Shown: positions 25,001 to 35,442, counted from the first letter of the stretch. The stretch: 64,000 nucleotides of DNA from UTCFX2 sp963788305 (GCA_963788305.1 CAWBGK010000011.1:310001-374000); one strand, 5' to 3'. Translations and numbers: made by a program. Notes: generated by a model from the sequence alone, not told the origin.

Positions 25001-26161
25001 ATGAAAATTCTTACTGTTGATGTTGGCACCGGCACCCAGGATATTTTCCTCTACGATTCTCAACTTGATCTGGAGAACGGCTTCAAGCTGGTCGTCCCAT
25101 CCCCTACGATGATCGTCCACCGCGAGATCAAAGAGGCGACCCGCCGCCGCCAGCCGGTGCTGCTCAGTGGTGTGACTATGGGCGGAGGTCCCAGCGCCTG
25201 GGCTGCAGAGGACCATATCAAAGCCGGCCTTCCGCTTTACGCCACTCCCGCTGCTGCCCGCTCGTTCAATGACGATCTGGAGAAAGTGCAGGAGATGGGA
25301 ATTCGCCTGGTTGACGAGGCCGAAACGCCTTCTCTGACTGCGGATATCCAGCGGATCGAACTGCGCGATTTCGACTTTGCAGCCATCGCTGCCGCGTTTG
25401 ACAGTTTTGGCGTCTCGCTGAATGACCTCGCGGCAGTCGCAGTCGCAGTTTTTGACCACGGCAACGCCCCTCCGGAAGTCTCGGACCGCAAATTTCGCTT
25501 CGATTATCTGGCAGAACAGATCTGCCAAAAAAACCGGTTGAGCGCATTTGCCTTCCGATCGGATGAAATTCCTGAGATCATGACCCGTCTGAAGGCGGTC
25601 GCCCAATCCGCCCAGGAGAATGTATTTTCTGCACTCGGCGAAGTCCCGCTGGTCGTGATGGATACAGCCCCAGCCGCAGTGCTCGGCGCAACTTTCGACC
25701 CAGTCGTCCGCCTCCGCTCGAGAGTGATGATCGCCAATGTCGGCAATTTTCACACCCTGGCTTTCCGGTTGGGGCCAACCGGCATTGAAGGCGTCTTCGA
25801 ACACCATACCGGCCTGCTGGACCAAACCAGGCTCGAGCGGCTGCTGCGCTCACTTGCTGCTGGTGAGCTGACCAACGCCGATGTTTTCAACGACCACGGC
25901 CACGGCGCACTGATCTTCCACGGCGAGCCGCTACCGATGAATGATGATGAATTTGGCGTAGTTGTCACCGGCCCACGACGGTCGCTGATGCGCGGGTCGA
26001 CGCTGAGGCCTTATTTTGCCGTTCCCTTCGGGGACATGATGATTGCCGGCTGCTTTGGGCTGCTCGCTGCGACTGCCGATGTGCTTCCAGGTCTGGGGGA
26101 GCCGATCCGCCAGTCTCTGGAGGGCGCCAACCAGAGCCGGACGCCCTGGGAAGCGGTATGA
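25001..26161 (+). CDS. DUF1786 family protein (actin-like-fold, function unknown)
   Basis: A 386-residue protein starting MKILTVDVGTGTQDIFLYDSQ, an Asp-Gly-Thr-Gly phosphate-loop-like start reminiscent of the ASKHA (actin/sugar kinase) fold. Later segments VLLSGVTMGGGPSAW, VFDHGNAPPEVSDRKFRFDYL, MIANVGNFHTLAFRL and GPRRSLMRGSTLRPYFAVPFGDMMIAGCFGLL match my recollection of the DUF1786 family, sometimes labelled as pyruvate formate-lyase activating-enzyme associated. No function is established. It is divergent from the mutase gene and lies 41 bases before htpG. Confidence 0.7.
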   Translation: MKILTVDVGTGTQDIFLYDSQLDLENGFKLVVPSPTMIVHREIKEATRRRQPVLLSGVTMGGGPSAWAAEDHIKAGLPLYATPAAARSFNDDLEKVQEMGIRLVDEAETPSLTADIQRIELRDFDFAAIAAAFDSFGVSLNDLAAVAVAVFDHGNAPPEVSDRKFRFDYLAEQICQKNRLSAFAFRSDEIPEIMTRLKAVAQSAQENVFSALGEVPLVVMDTAPAAVLGATFDPVVRLRSRVMIANVGNFHTLAFRLGPTGIEGVFEHHTGLLDQTRLERLLRSLAAGELTNADVFNDHGHGALIFHGEPLPMNDDEFGVVVTGPRRSLMRGSTLRPYFAVPFGDMMIAGCFGLLAATADVLPGLGEPIRQSLEGANQSRTPWEAV

Positions 26162-26172
26162 ATGGAGATCAG

Positions 26173-26178
26173 GTTATA
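26173..26178 (+). promoter_or_regulatory. TATAAT -10 box upstream of htpG
   Basis: A consensus TATAAT sits 25 bases ahead of the htpG ATG, followed by the ribosome site CAGGAGG. The matching -35 element would lie in the end of the DUF1786 gene and is not clear. No CIRCE-type inverted repeat is seen. Confidence 0.4.
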
Positions 26179-26202
26179 ATCTAATTTCATCAGGAGGTCA
26201 CT

Positions 26203-28074
26203 ATGGCTGATCATCAGGCACCCCCCATCGCCTTCAAAGCCGAAACACGCCAGCTGCTCGATATCCTCATCCATTCCCTCTATACCGAGCCTGAGATTTT
26301 CCTGCGCGAGCTGATATCCAATGCCTCGGACGCCCTCACCCGGCTGGATTTTGAGCTGCTGACCAACCGCGATGTGGTTGACCCCGACCTGCCGCTTGAA
26401 ATCCGCATTCATGCCGACCCCCAGGCAAACACGCTGACTATCGAGGACACCGGTGTCGGCATGACGTCTGAGGAAATGGTTGAAAACCTTGGCACAATCG
26501 CCCATTCTGGAGCGCGGGCTTTCTTCCAGGCCGTTAAAGAGAGCGGTAAAAGCGCCTCCGAGTTGATCGGCCAGTTCGGCGTCGGCTTTTACTCTGCCTT
26601 TATGGTCGCCGAGTGGATTCGAGTGACATCGCGCTCATATCAAAAAGAAACTCGACCTGCCGCCTGGTTCTGCACCGGTGCAGACACCTACACCATTGAG
26701 CCAGCCGAACGGGAACGGCGCGGTTCATCTGTTTTAATCCAGCTCAAGGAAGACGCAAAAGTCTTTGCCCAGGAGAGCCGCCTGCGAGAGATCATTCGTA
26801 AACACTCGGATTTCATACCCTACCCGATCTACATTGGCGATTCGGACGAACAGGTCAACCGCCAGTCTGCGATCTGGCGCCAGCAGCCGCGCGAAGTCGA
26901 AGCAAAGGATTATGACGAGTTTTACCAGCAGCTCACCCTGGATTTTGATCCACCGCTCGCTCATGCTCATATGGTCGTGGATGCGCCGGTGCAGATGTAT
27001 GCGCTGCTGTTCATCCCTGCAAAACCCGACCGCGGCATTTTTTCCCTTCGAAAAGAAGATGGGCTGAAGCTTTATGCCCGGAAAGTCCTGATCCAGGAAT
27101 ATCACCGCGACCTTCTCCCTGAATACTTCTGGTTCGTGCAGGGCGTCGTCGATTCAGAAGATATCCCGTTAAATGTCACACGCGAATCGGTCCAGGCTAA
27201 CCGGTTGATGGCTCAGCTTAAGAAGCTGGTCACATCCAAGGTGATCGATACGTTGAAAAGGCTCGGCGAAGAAGATCCTGATAAATATGCCTCATTCTGG
27301 GGTGGATTTTCCCGCTTCATCAAGCAAGGGATTGCCGTTGAGCAGGTTGATCCAGATGCGCTCTACCCTCTGCTGCGCTTCCACACCACTGTCGAGACCG
27401 CACACTGGCTCTCGTTAGACGATTATCTCCAGGCTCTTCCACCCGAACAGCAGCAGATTTATTACATCCTTGGCGATGACGAGCGCTCTGTTCTCCACAG
27501 CCCTCATCTGGATGCACTCCGCCGCCAGAATTTTCCTGCCCTGCTTATGACCGACCCGATTGACGCCTTCATGCTCACACGCCTGAAAACGTACAAAGAA
27601 AAACCGCTGGTCAATGTCGCCTCCGCAAAAATTGAGCTGCCCGACGAAGAACCTGTTGACGACCAGGCTCCACATCTGGCGCAAGCCGAAACCGATTCGC
27701 TGATCAGACGATTTACGGAACAGCTGGGTGAGCGGGTCAGCGATGTTCGAACCACAAACCGGCTGAGCGGCTCTCCTGCCCGCCTGGTCGATCCAGAAGG
27801 CGCCCCGGATCAGGAGATCCAGCGCGTCTACCGGCTCTTAAACCGAGAATTCGAGCCTCCTCGAAAAGTTTTGGAGCTCAATCCCCGGCACCCGATCCTG
27901 CTTCGGCTGAGCGCTTTGAACGAAGACGACCGCCTCAGCAGCCTGGTTATCGAGCAGATCTTTGAAGACGCCCTATTAATCGAGGGATTGCACCCCGACC
28001 CGGCCGGGATGATCGAGCGCATCCAGAAATTGATGGAAGCTGCGATCAGACCACTCGAGACAGGTGAAACATAA
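26203..28074 (+). CDS. htpG: Hsp90 chaperone HtpG
   Basis: A 623-residue Hsp90. The GHKL ATPase domain starts FKAETRQLLDILIHSLYTEPEIFLRELISNASDAL, continues with DTGVGM and the lid region GTIAHSGARAF, then GQFGVGFYSAFMVA. The middle domain has YFWFVQGVVDSEDIPLNVTRESVQ with the conserved Arg that contacts ATP. The C-terminal dimerisation domain is intact with no eukaryotic MEEVD tail. CAGGAGGTCACT precedes the ATG. It acts as an ATP-dependent cytoplasmic chaperone. Some segments are shorter than E. coli HtpG but all domains are present. Confidence 0.95.
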   Translation: MADHQAPPIAFKAETRQLLDILIHSLYTEPEIFLRELISNASDALTRLDFELLTNRDVVDPDLPLEIRIHADPQANTLTIEDTGVGMTSEEMVENLGTIAHSGARAFFQAVKESGKSASELIGQFGVGFYSAFMVAEWIRVTSRSYQKETRPAAWFCTGADTYTIEPAERERRGSSVLIQLKEDAKVFAQESRLREIIRKHSDFIPYPIYIGDSDEQVNRQSAIWRQQPREVEAKDYDEFYQQLTLDFDPPLAHAHMVVDAPVQMYALLFIPAKPDRGIFSLRKEDGLKLYARKVLIQEYHRDLLPEYFWFVQGVVDSEDIPLNVTRESVQANRLMAQLKKLVTSKVIDTLKRLGEEDPDKYASFWGGFSRFIKQGIAVEQVDPDALYPLLRFHTTVETAHWLSLDDYLQALPPEQQQIYYILGDDERSVLHSPHLDALRRQNFPALLMTDPIDAFMLTRLKTYKEKPLVNVASAKIELPDEEPVDDQAPHLAQAETDSLIRRFTEQLGERVSDVRTTNRLSGSPARLVDPEGAPDQEIQRVYRLLNREFEPPRKVLELNPRHPILLRLSALNEDDRLSSLVIEQIFEDALLIEGLHPDPAGMIERIQKLMEAAIRPLETGET

Positions 28075-28111
28075 GCTGGCTCAAAAGAAAGCGGCAGACA
28101 GCAGGTTTTAA

Positions 28112-30829
28112 ATGTTCGTCAATAATTCCCCATGGATCTGGCTCATCCCCTTTTCCGCCATCCTGATCATCATCACATCCTGGGTGATGATTGTCCGGCA
28201 TTTCCAGCACAGAGTCGAAAAAATCCTAAAAGGACTCCGCTTCGCGCTGCGAGACTTCCAATCCAGGCGCAAGCTGCTGGAGAGGCAATCCCGAAATTAC
28301 AGTGTCAGGGATCCAGAACCATTTCGCTCATTATCGACCAGGCTAAGAGAGGCGGTGGCAATCCTCCGCCATCGCCTGGATTCGTTGGAGCGCAGGCTCG
28401 TCGCCCTCCATGAGCGCCACACCATTCTGAAATCGAACCGCTGGCGAGCATTCTTTGGCAATCCCTTTGCATGGCACAACCTGCACAGCAAAGCGGCCCA
28501 ATTGCATACCGAGATTGCAGCGGCAAAGTTGGAATTGTTGAAGATCCAGGAACTCCTGGAAGAGCTAGAACAGGTACCCTGGCAGGTGGCCGGACAAATC
28601 CGCGAATTGCACCGAAATCTTACTACTGCGGCGCAGCTTCTCGGCTGGCAGCAAACCCGCGGCTTGCAAGGTAAAACTTTCGAGGCTGCACTTATTCAAT
28701 GCCAGGAAATAGATTCTGCTATCCAGCACGCGCCAATCCTCTTCCTTGAGGGAGAAAAAACCAGCCTGCTTCAATCGACCGAGAAAGCAAGTACTTCCAT
28801 GGTTTTTGAGATTGTCCGGTCGAACAGGACAGTTTTAGAGCAGCTTGTTCAGCAGGCGCGCAGCTGGGAGAAGGATTACCTCAAAACGGCGGATTCGGTC
28901 TTCGCAATGCGCCAGGCTCTGGATGCGCTTAATCAAGAGCTGATCCAGGTGCCTCCAGGGTTAATCATCCAGGATGAAGGCGCAGAGTCTCCCCGCCTTG
29001 AAGAACTTGCCCAGGACCTGCAGGTCACAGCTTCCCAGTTGCAGATCGAGAGTCTGTCCTTCGTCCGCCAGGAAGCCGACCGACTGACTGCTGCTATCGT
29101 CGAACAGACTCGCGAGCTTCAGCGGGCCGGCCGCGAGCTCGAAATCTTTAGAAGCTATCCTCGGCGAGCTGACGGACGGTTTCCAAAGCCTGTCCGCTCA
29201 GCTGGCTGAAACAGGCGCACGCCAGATTCGCCCCATCCGTTGGGAAGTCAGCCTTGAAGAGCTTGGGCGCCTCGAACATCAGGTAAACGCATCCGGTAAG
29301 AGTCAAAAAGGGCGCTCGTTTGCCGAATTAAGCTCTGACCTTGCCGATGCAACCAGCATTCTCCTAAAACAGCAGGAGCTTGGAAGGCGCATTCAAGAAA
29401 TCGACCTCTCTCACCGCGACCTGGCAGCTCTGCTCGAAAGCCCCGAGTTCAGGCAGATGAGCGATTGGATCAAGTCAGCCCGCAGGTTAATGGAAGAAAT
29501 CGAGGCATACTCACCGGAAAACTGGCCGCGCCTGGACAACGCCGCAAAACTACCCGGCGAATTAGACGCATTGGCAGAGCAGGTAGATCGGCTGGTTTCC
29601 ATCGAACAATCCGTCCCACTTTCTGAATCAGATTTGGCAAGACAACTTGACCAGACCCGGCAGCTCGGAATCGATTATCGCCAGATTGCAAATCGGGTCG
29701 AGGACCTGCGCCATCGCCAGGATGAGCTGCAAGAGCTGGAAGCAAAAGCCCAAGATTCGCTCTCGGATCTTCAAAAAAACCTTGGGCAGATCCGATTAAT
29801 CGCCAGCTCGAACCAGTTCCTCGCAGGCATTGCACTCTCGGAAATGGATCTACTTGTCCGTGACACTCAGAAACTTTCAGAAGAGCTCGACCAACGGCGA
29901 TCTGGGAGTGTGGAGAAGAAATTTCGCCAGGCAGCTGCCCTGGATGAACGCGCCACAGCCTCGGCGACGCGCTGGATGGGCATGCTGAACAAGGAGAACC
30001 AGCTCCTGCTCAAAGAATTGGCCCAGGCGGTCGGCGAGCTGGACTCAATCGCTCGCCTGGAAGATGCCAGCGTCGCCAGTGTTCACAAGCTGCTTTCCTC
30101 GGAGACAGCTTTTGCGGTATCAAAACCTGCCAGCCAGACGCGCCTATCCTTGCAGGAACTCGATCCTGGAATTCAAGCGGCGCAGCAGCTTCTGGCAGGA
30201 ATGCAAAGCAGCCCAAAAATCGCTCGAGAGCGTCCGACAGCTCATCGACACACATCGCGAAGCGGTATTTCAACATGACCAGGCTCGCGATCTGGCTGCA
30301 ATTGGGAGTGCAGCGGAAACGCAGCTGGCCTCCTTCCGCCACTTCCCTGGAATCCGAGCGCCAGGATCTGGAGATTTTGGACAAGGAATGGTACGCCCTG
30401 CGAGAACGTTCTATGAAGGCAATTTCGTTCGTCGCCCAGTACAGCAGCCTCGCATCACGCTACCAGCATCTGGCCGAGCGCCTCCGCCAGGGTTCCAGCG
30501 CACGAGAAAAAGAACAGCGTCAGGTCGAGCAGCTCGAGGATGAGATTGCCGGGATGGTTGAACCGTGGGAACAAATGCTGATCCGCTTCAGCGATCATCC
30601 TGGCACCTGCCGAGAAATTCGCGATTTGCTCGACAGTCTTGGCGAAGGGATGCAGGAGATCGAAAATGATTATCTGCGGGGAGAGCTGGATTATGACGGC
30701 GTGATCCAGGAGATGAAATCGCTTCAACGCCGGGTGCGTTATTATCAGGTTGCCCTTGACGACGAGCATGCGATCAACTCGGCCGGCCGCGTCACTCGCC
30801 GTCGCCAGACAGAAAGAGACAGTTTTTAG
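28112..30829 (+). CDS. Long membrane-anchored coiled-coil protein, EzrA-like architecture (about three frameshifts)
   Basis: Three or four successive frames read as one protein of about 905 residues: an N-terminal transmembrane helix (WIWLIPFSAILIIITSWVMIV), then almost continuous Leu/Glu/Gln/Arg-rich coiled coil. Shifts are needed near 29150, 30170 and 30340; the sequence between them stays coiled-coil-like in the adjoining frame. The topology resembles the septation regulator EzrA, but sequence identity to EzrA cannot be claimed by eye. It lies downstream of htpG with a short gap, possibly in the same transcript. Four separate small coiled-coil genes would be an unlikely alternative. Confidence 0.6.
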
Positions 30830-30923
30830 ACGTTGCATCGACTCGGTCAGATAATAGCCCAGGGGTTTTGCTTGCAGATTCGATGGAAAGTGGTAAAATT
30901 GGTGACGCTTAATTAAAAGGTAC

Positions 30924-30997
30924 GCCCGCGTAGCTCAGTGGATTAGAGCATTTGCTTGCGGAGCAAAGGGTCGCGTGTTCGAGTCGCGCCGCGGGCA
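30924..30997 (+). tRNA. tRNA-Arg (anticodon GCG)
   Basis: A complete cloverleaf: acceptor GCCCGCG/CGCGGGC, D-arm GCTC/GAGC with GG in the loop, anticodon stem TTTGC/GCAAA with loop TTGCGGA, a 5-base variable loop, T-arm GCGTG/CGCGC with loop TTCGAGT, and discriminator A. Anticodon GCG reads the Arg codon CGC. CCA is not encoded. Most bacteria use ACG (inosine) for this box, so GCG is slightly unusual. Confidence 0.92.
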
Positions 30998-31010
30998 CCT
31001 GGTCAATACC

Positions 31011-31050
31011 AAGAGAGTCAAGACAACAGGTGTCTCAGCTCTCTTTTTTT
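31011..31050 (+). terminator. Rho-independent terminator after tRNA-Arg
   Basis: AAGAGAG (31011-31017) pairs with CTCTCTT (31039-31045), with an inner GACA/TGTC pairing, and is followed by a run of T to 31050. It is a good intrinsic terminator for the tRNA transcript. Confidence 0.75.
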
Positions 31051-31151
31051 GCCGTATCATATCAGCCCTGAATGCGGCGTTCGATCAGACATCCTCCTCT
31101 GGTACTGCAGGGGTTCGATACCACCGGGCTTGCTCGGAAAAATGAGGCTTT

Positions 31152-31977
31152 ATGGATAAAAACCAGATTCTTCTTACCAATGACGACGGCATTCAATCCC
31201 CCGGGCTGTGGGCGGCGGCAGAAACCCTCTCAGCGCTCGGATTTGTCCACGTCGTCGCTCCGCGCGAACAATCTTCTGCTGCAGGCCGGAGCCTGCCTAC
31301 TTCATCAGACGGCCTGATTCATGCGCATCAGGTCACGGTCAAAGGGAAAGAATGGACCGTCCATGCTGTCGGCGGCAGCCCCGCTCAAGCCATCCTTCAC
31401 GGATTGTTAGAAATCCTGCCAGAGTGGCCGAATCTGGTTGTCTCCGGCATCAACTACGGCGAAAACCTCGGCGAAGGCGTGACCGTCTCCGGTACAGTCG
31501 GGGCAGCTCTGGAGGCAGCTTCATTTGGCGTGCCGGGAATCGCCGTCTCGCTCGAGACCGAACAGCGCCACCATTTTACCCATTCTGAAGAAGTGGATTT
31601 CTCCGTCGCCGCCTATTTCACCGCCCTTTTAGGAAAAATGCTGCTTGAAAAAAAGCTTCCTCCCGACGTGAATGTGCTTAAGCTCGAAATCCCCTGCGAT
31701 GCCACCCCGGACACTCCCTGGACGGTTGCCCGGCTTTCGCGCCTGAGGTATTTCAGACCCGTTGCTCCCGTCCGCGAATCGTGGGATGTGCCAGTCAAGG
31801 TTGGCTACGGTGTGGCGACGAACCTTGAGCAGGATGATCCGTTTATCGGACGTCTATGCAGTTCATGTCCTCCGCAAGGTCGCAGTCACTCCTCTCAGCC
31901 TGGACATGACCTCCCGGATTGACCTGAAAGAATTCGAGGCACTTGTTAAGGGCAAACAGCTGACCACGTTCCAGTGA
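31152..31977 (+). CDS. surE: 5'-nucleotidase SurE (C-terminal frameshift)
   Basis: A SurE-family nucleoside 5'-monophosphate phosphatase. ILLTNDDGIQSPGL gives the metal-binding Asp-Asp pair, APREQSSAAGRSL and VVSGINYGENLGEGVTVSGTVGAALEAASFGVPGIAVS are the family core. The primary frame ends in an unrelated tail. Dropping one T from the CCGTTTATCGG near 31845 yields LSDVYAVHVLRKVAVTPLSLDMTSR and a normal SurE C-terminus ending at 31977. It is probably functional in the organism. It lies 155 bases after the tRNA gene. Confidence 0.88.
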
Positions 31978-32023
31978 ACCCGGAAATGTCAAATGAACGA
32001 TTTTGTAAGAGCTGCCAGATAAT

Positions 32024-32803
32024 CTAAACCAGGCAGCTCTTTATAATTTCCAGCATTCGATTGTGGATTCCCGGCGCGGCTGCCAGGACAGAGCATGGCG
32101 GCGTGATCGTGTCAGGATCACCATCAACCTTTGTGACCCGCGCCCCTGATTCCACGGCGATCAGCCCCCCTGCAGCCACATCCCACGGTTTGAACCGCAG
32201 CTCCCAATATCCATCCACGCGCCCGCTGGCAACATAACAGAGATCAAGCGCCGCCGAACCCGACCTCCGAACTCCCCGGGTGTTCAGCGAGAAATAAGCA
32301 AACAGGTCCAGGTTGTTATGCGGATGGGTACGGATATCGTAGCCGAAATTCGTGGTTAACAGACAGGAATTCAGATCTTCTGCCTTTGAAGCCTGCAGCT
32401 GTACCCCATTCAACCAGGCACCCGCCCCGGCCTCGGCGCTGAAACACTCATCCCGGATGGGGTCGTAAACTACCCCAAACCGCATCCTCCCTTTTTCAGC
32501 ATACCCGATGGATACCGCAAAATGCGGCAGACCGTGTGCAAAGTTCACGGTCCCATCCATCGGATCCAGATACCACACGAAGCTGCTCGACCCTGGCGTC
32601 TCTCCGCTCTCCTCAGCGACAATGCTATGTCCAGGATACCGGTCTTGGATTTCTTCAATCAGCAGTTTTTCGGACTTTTGATCGGTATCGGTAACGAGGT
32701 CAATCTCACCCTTGAGAAAGACCTGCTTTTCCGCGCCAAATCCAGCTCGCAGGACTTCGCCAGCCCTTCGAGCCAGGGTTTCTATTTCAATCAGGGTTGG
32801 CAT
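32024..32803 (-). CDS. Inositol monophosphatase family phosphatase
   Basis: A 259-residue Mg-dependent phosphatase of the IMPase/SuhB family. Metal motifs: EESGE, then WYLDPMDGTVNFAHGLPHFAVSIG (the DPxDGT motif), and the third site in KPWDVAAGGLIAVESGARVT. These predict activity on inositol phosphates or related sugar phosphates (or PAP). ATG 32803 is used; an in-frame TTG lies six bases upstream. It overlaps or directly follows the response-regulator gene's restored stop at 32806, so the two are probably co-transcribed. Confidence 0.9.
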   Translation of the reverse strand: MPTLIEIETLARRAGEVLRAGFGAEKQVFLKGEIDLVTDTDQKSEKLLIEEIQDRYPGHSIVAEESGETPGSSSFVWYLDPMDGTVNFAHGLPHFAVSIGYAEKGRMRFGVVYDPIRDECFSAEAGAGAWLNGVQLQASKAEDLNSCLLTTNFGYDIRTHPHNNLDLFAYFSLNTRGVRRSGSAALDLCYVASGRVDGYWELRFKPWDVAAGGLIAVESGARVTKVDGDPDTITPPCSVLAAAPGIHNRMLEIIKSCLV

Positions 32804-32805
32804 AT

Positions 32806-33439
32806 TCAAGCGCGGTTTGCGTTTTGCTGTAACAGGCGGTATAGCTCATCCAATTCGGCCTGGATTTCATCACGCTGCATGCATGCATCCTCCAGCAATC
32901 CCTGGAATGCTTTTTTCTGGCTTTCGGGGAGCGTCAGCAGAAGCTTTTCAGTCCGTTGGATCTGAGTGAGCTTATGGCGCAGCTTATTGAACAGCCGATT
33001 CCGGTAGCCTCGGTAAAAATCCTGCTCCCCAAGCGGCCTCGGTGCGGCAGGGCGGACAGCAGGTCAGCACTTCGGCTACAGTCAACAGAAAATCCTCAGT
33101 GTCGACAGGTTTTTCCAGGAAACGAACCGCTCCCAGGCTGATCCCAAACACCTTGTCTTCCGGGGTGACATAGGTGGCGGAAAGAAAGATGATCGGAATG
33201 CTGCTGGTTTTCGAGTCGCTACGCAGCTTGTGAACCAGTGCATAGCCATCCAGTTTTGGCATCAGGATATCGGTGATCACCAGCGCCGGTCTTTCCCTGG
33301 CGATGCATTCCAGGGCTTCCTGTCCATTTCGAGCTGTGACTGTTGGATATCCCTTGAAGCGCAGAGTGACATCCAGGAGCTCCAGGATATTGGGCACATC
33401 TTCCACAACCAGAATCGGACCGTAAGGTACGCTGCTCAT
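32806..33439 (-). CDS. Single-domain response regulator with coiled C-terminal tail (one frameshift)
   Basis: A CheY-like receiver: acidic pair in VVEDV, phosphorylation site Asp57 in LVITDILMP, Ser/Thr in IFLSAT and Lys in FLEKPVD. The primary frame ends at 32984 with an atypical tail. A shift near 33040 continues FYRGYRNRLFNKLRHKLTQIQRTEKLL to a stop at 32806, giving a charged helical extension that abuts the phosphatase start; this longer form is used. There is no DNA-binding domain, so output is probably by protein interaction. No histidine kinase is nearby. Confidence 0.7.
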
Positions 33440-33502
33440 ACGGCATATTGTAGCCGGCACAGGCGTGTTGATCAATCCTCATTTCTGTAAGGCCAAAAAC
33501 CA

Positions 33503-34178
33503 TCATTCTCCAACTTCCAGGGCAAGTCCTTTAAAAAATGTGTCCATCCTTTGCTGGCGGGCTTTTGAAAGCAGCTTCCCACCTTTCGTGCAGAGGCGTT
33601 CCTGGATTTTCACCAGCTTGAACAGGTATTCGTGATATGCGCTGTGCGGCTCGCCCGGTTCCAGGCATCCGGTTTGAAGGAAGCTGGTCGAAGGGCGGGA
33701 ATAAAAAGGCTGCCCGGCTCTGACTGCAGTAGGCGATCGCCCGCGCCACGCCGACCGCTCCAATCGCATCCAGCTTATCTGCATCAAAAACCACCCTGGC
33801 TTCCAGGGTCTGCGGCGCAGTGGAGAGATCACGGTAGCGGTGGGCCTGGATGCAGTGCCTCACCTCGGCGATCCGCTCTTCAGACCAGCCTTCTTCCTCC
33901 AAAACACGCTGTGCCAGCTCTGCCGAAATGAGGTGGTGGTCGCCTCGCACGCTTGGTGTGTGAGAGTCTAATTGAATGTGATTTACACTGCAGGTCGAAT
34001 CGATTCCAGTCTCAACCTGGGCATCATGCAGCAGGACTGCAGCTGCTACAATCTCAAGGTCGGCGCCTTCCAAGCGAGCTAAATAATCTGCCAGGCGCAG
34101 CACCCGTAGGACATGATCAAAGCCGTGCACCGGGTCGCCGGCCGGGTACCAGCCGCGAGCTTGTTCAATGGTGGGCAT
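33503..34178 (-). CDS. HD-domain phosphohydrolase (one frameshift)
   Basis: An HD superfamily metal-dependent phosphohydrolase. Metal ligands are visible in GFDHVLRVLRLADYL, VLLHDAQ (the HD pair) and FDADKLDAIGAVGVARA. The primary frame changes character near 33690; the alternative frame continues RAGQPFYSRPSTS through HEYLFKLVKIQERLCTKGGKLLSKARQQRMDTFFKGL to a stop at 33503, typical of HD hydrolase C-termini. Substrate unknown; members act on nucleotides or related compounds. It follows hutI by 13 bases on the same strand. Confidence 0.8.
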
Positions 34179-34191
34179 ATATCTGGACCGA

Positions 34192-35442
34192 TCAGACCGG
34201 ATAGATCTGCCCCTTCTTGATCACAGTCTTGACCAGATTCGTCCCAAAACGATAGCCCAAATGCCTGTAATCCGGGACAGAAAGGATAAGCATATCCGCC
34301 TGCTTTCCCGCTTCCAGTGATCCAATTCGGTCTGAGCGCCCGATCGCAGCCGCGGCGTTGATTGTAGCCGCAGCAATCGCCTGGGCGGGTGTGAGGCGCA
34401 GATAACGGCAGGCCAGCGCGATAGCAAACTGCATGCTTTCGCACCAGGCCGTCCCGGGGTTAAGATCGGTAGCGATCGCAAGCAAACCACCTTCCTTTAG
34501 AAATTCTTGTGCTGGTGTGTATTCCCTTTCTGCCAGACCAAATGGCGTACAGGGCAGAGACACCCCCACAGTATTCGAATGCGCCAGCGTCCAAATATCT
34601 TCCATCGAGGTCTTCACCAGGTGGTCAGCTGATGCTGCCCCCAGCTCTGCGGCTAATCGGGCTCCTCCCAGGTTCTCAAACTCATCGGCGTGAATCTTCA
34701 GCGGAAATCCACACGATTTTGCTTGAGACAGAATCTGACGCGATTGATCAAGTGAAAAGGCGCCTGTTTCACAGAACACATCCACAAAAGGCGCCGGCAG
34801 GAATGGAGCATGCTGCTCCCACCATTCTTTCAGCATCGGCAGCATGGTGTTGCAGATCAAAGCTGTATACTCGTCCGGGCGGTCGCGATACTCGGGTGCA
34901 ATCGCATGAGCCCCCAGGAAGGTCGGGACAATCTCCAGCGGACCTTCGCGGTTCAGTGCTAATAAAGCCTGCAGCATACGCAGCTCGGCTGCGGTGCGCA
35001 GCCCATATCCGGTCTTGACCTCCGCAGTTGTAGTGCCATGAACAAACATGCTGTGCAGGCGCGGTCGGGTTTGATCCTTAAGCATATCCAACGAAGAGGT
35101 GCGCGTTGCCCGCACCGTTGAAAGGATTCCCCCACCAGCGGCAAGGATTTCCATATAAGTCTTACCCTGCAGGCGCAGCTCAAACTCAGCTGCCCGGTCT
35201 CCAGCCCAGATTGCGTGGGTATGCGGATCAACAAATCCAGGCATGACGACGCTGCCGCCAGCGTCCAGCAGTGGTTGGTCGGGATAAGCAAGTCGCAGCT
35301 CTTCGCTGGGACCCACCGCTGCGATTTGCTGGTCTTGAATCAGTACTGCACCATTCGGGATGATAGACAACCTTCCGAGCTCGCTGCCGCGCTGCGGTCC
35401 TCCCTCCAGAGTGATTATTTGAGAAGCAGAATGAATTAACAT
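34192..35442 (-). CDS. hutI: Imidazolonepropionase
   Basis: A 416-residue amidohydrolase-superfamily enzyme that opens imidazolone propionate in histidine breakdown. Landmarks: VVMPGFVDPHTHAIWAGDRAAEFELRLQGKTYMEI with the metal HxH pair and substrate residues, GGGILSTVRATR, VEVKTGYGL-like AEVKTGYGL, KIHADEF, and STDLNPGT-like ATDLNPGTAWCESMQ. ATG 35442 (MLIHSASQII) gives family length; the longer frame from 35517 adds non-homologous residues. No hutH or hutU is in the window. Its product pathway yields glutamate, fitting the amino-acid-using lifestyle. Confidence 0.93.
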   Translation of the reverse strand: MLIHSASQIITLEGGPQRGSELGRLSIIPNGAVLIQDQQIAAVGPSEELRLAYPDQPLLDAGGSVVMPGFVDPHTHAIWAGDRAAEFELRLQGKTYMEILAAGGGILSTVRATRTSSLDMLKDQTRPRLHSMFVHGTTTAEVKTGYGLRTAAELRMLQALLALNREGPLEIVPTFLGAHAIAPEYRDRPDEYTALICNTMLPMLKEWWEQHAPFLPAPFVDVFCETGAFSLDQSRQILSQAKSCGFPLKIHADEFENLGGARLAAELGAASADHLVKTSMEDIWTLAHSNTVGVSLPCTPFGLAEREYTPAQEFLKEGGLLAIATDLNPGTAWCESMQFAIALACRYLRLTPAQAIAAATINAAAAIGRSDRIGSLEAGKQADMLILSVPDYRHLGYRFGTNLVKTVIKKGQIYPV

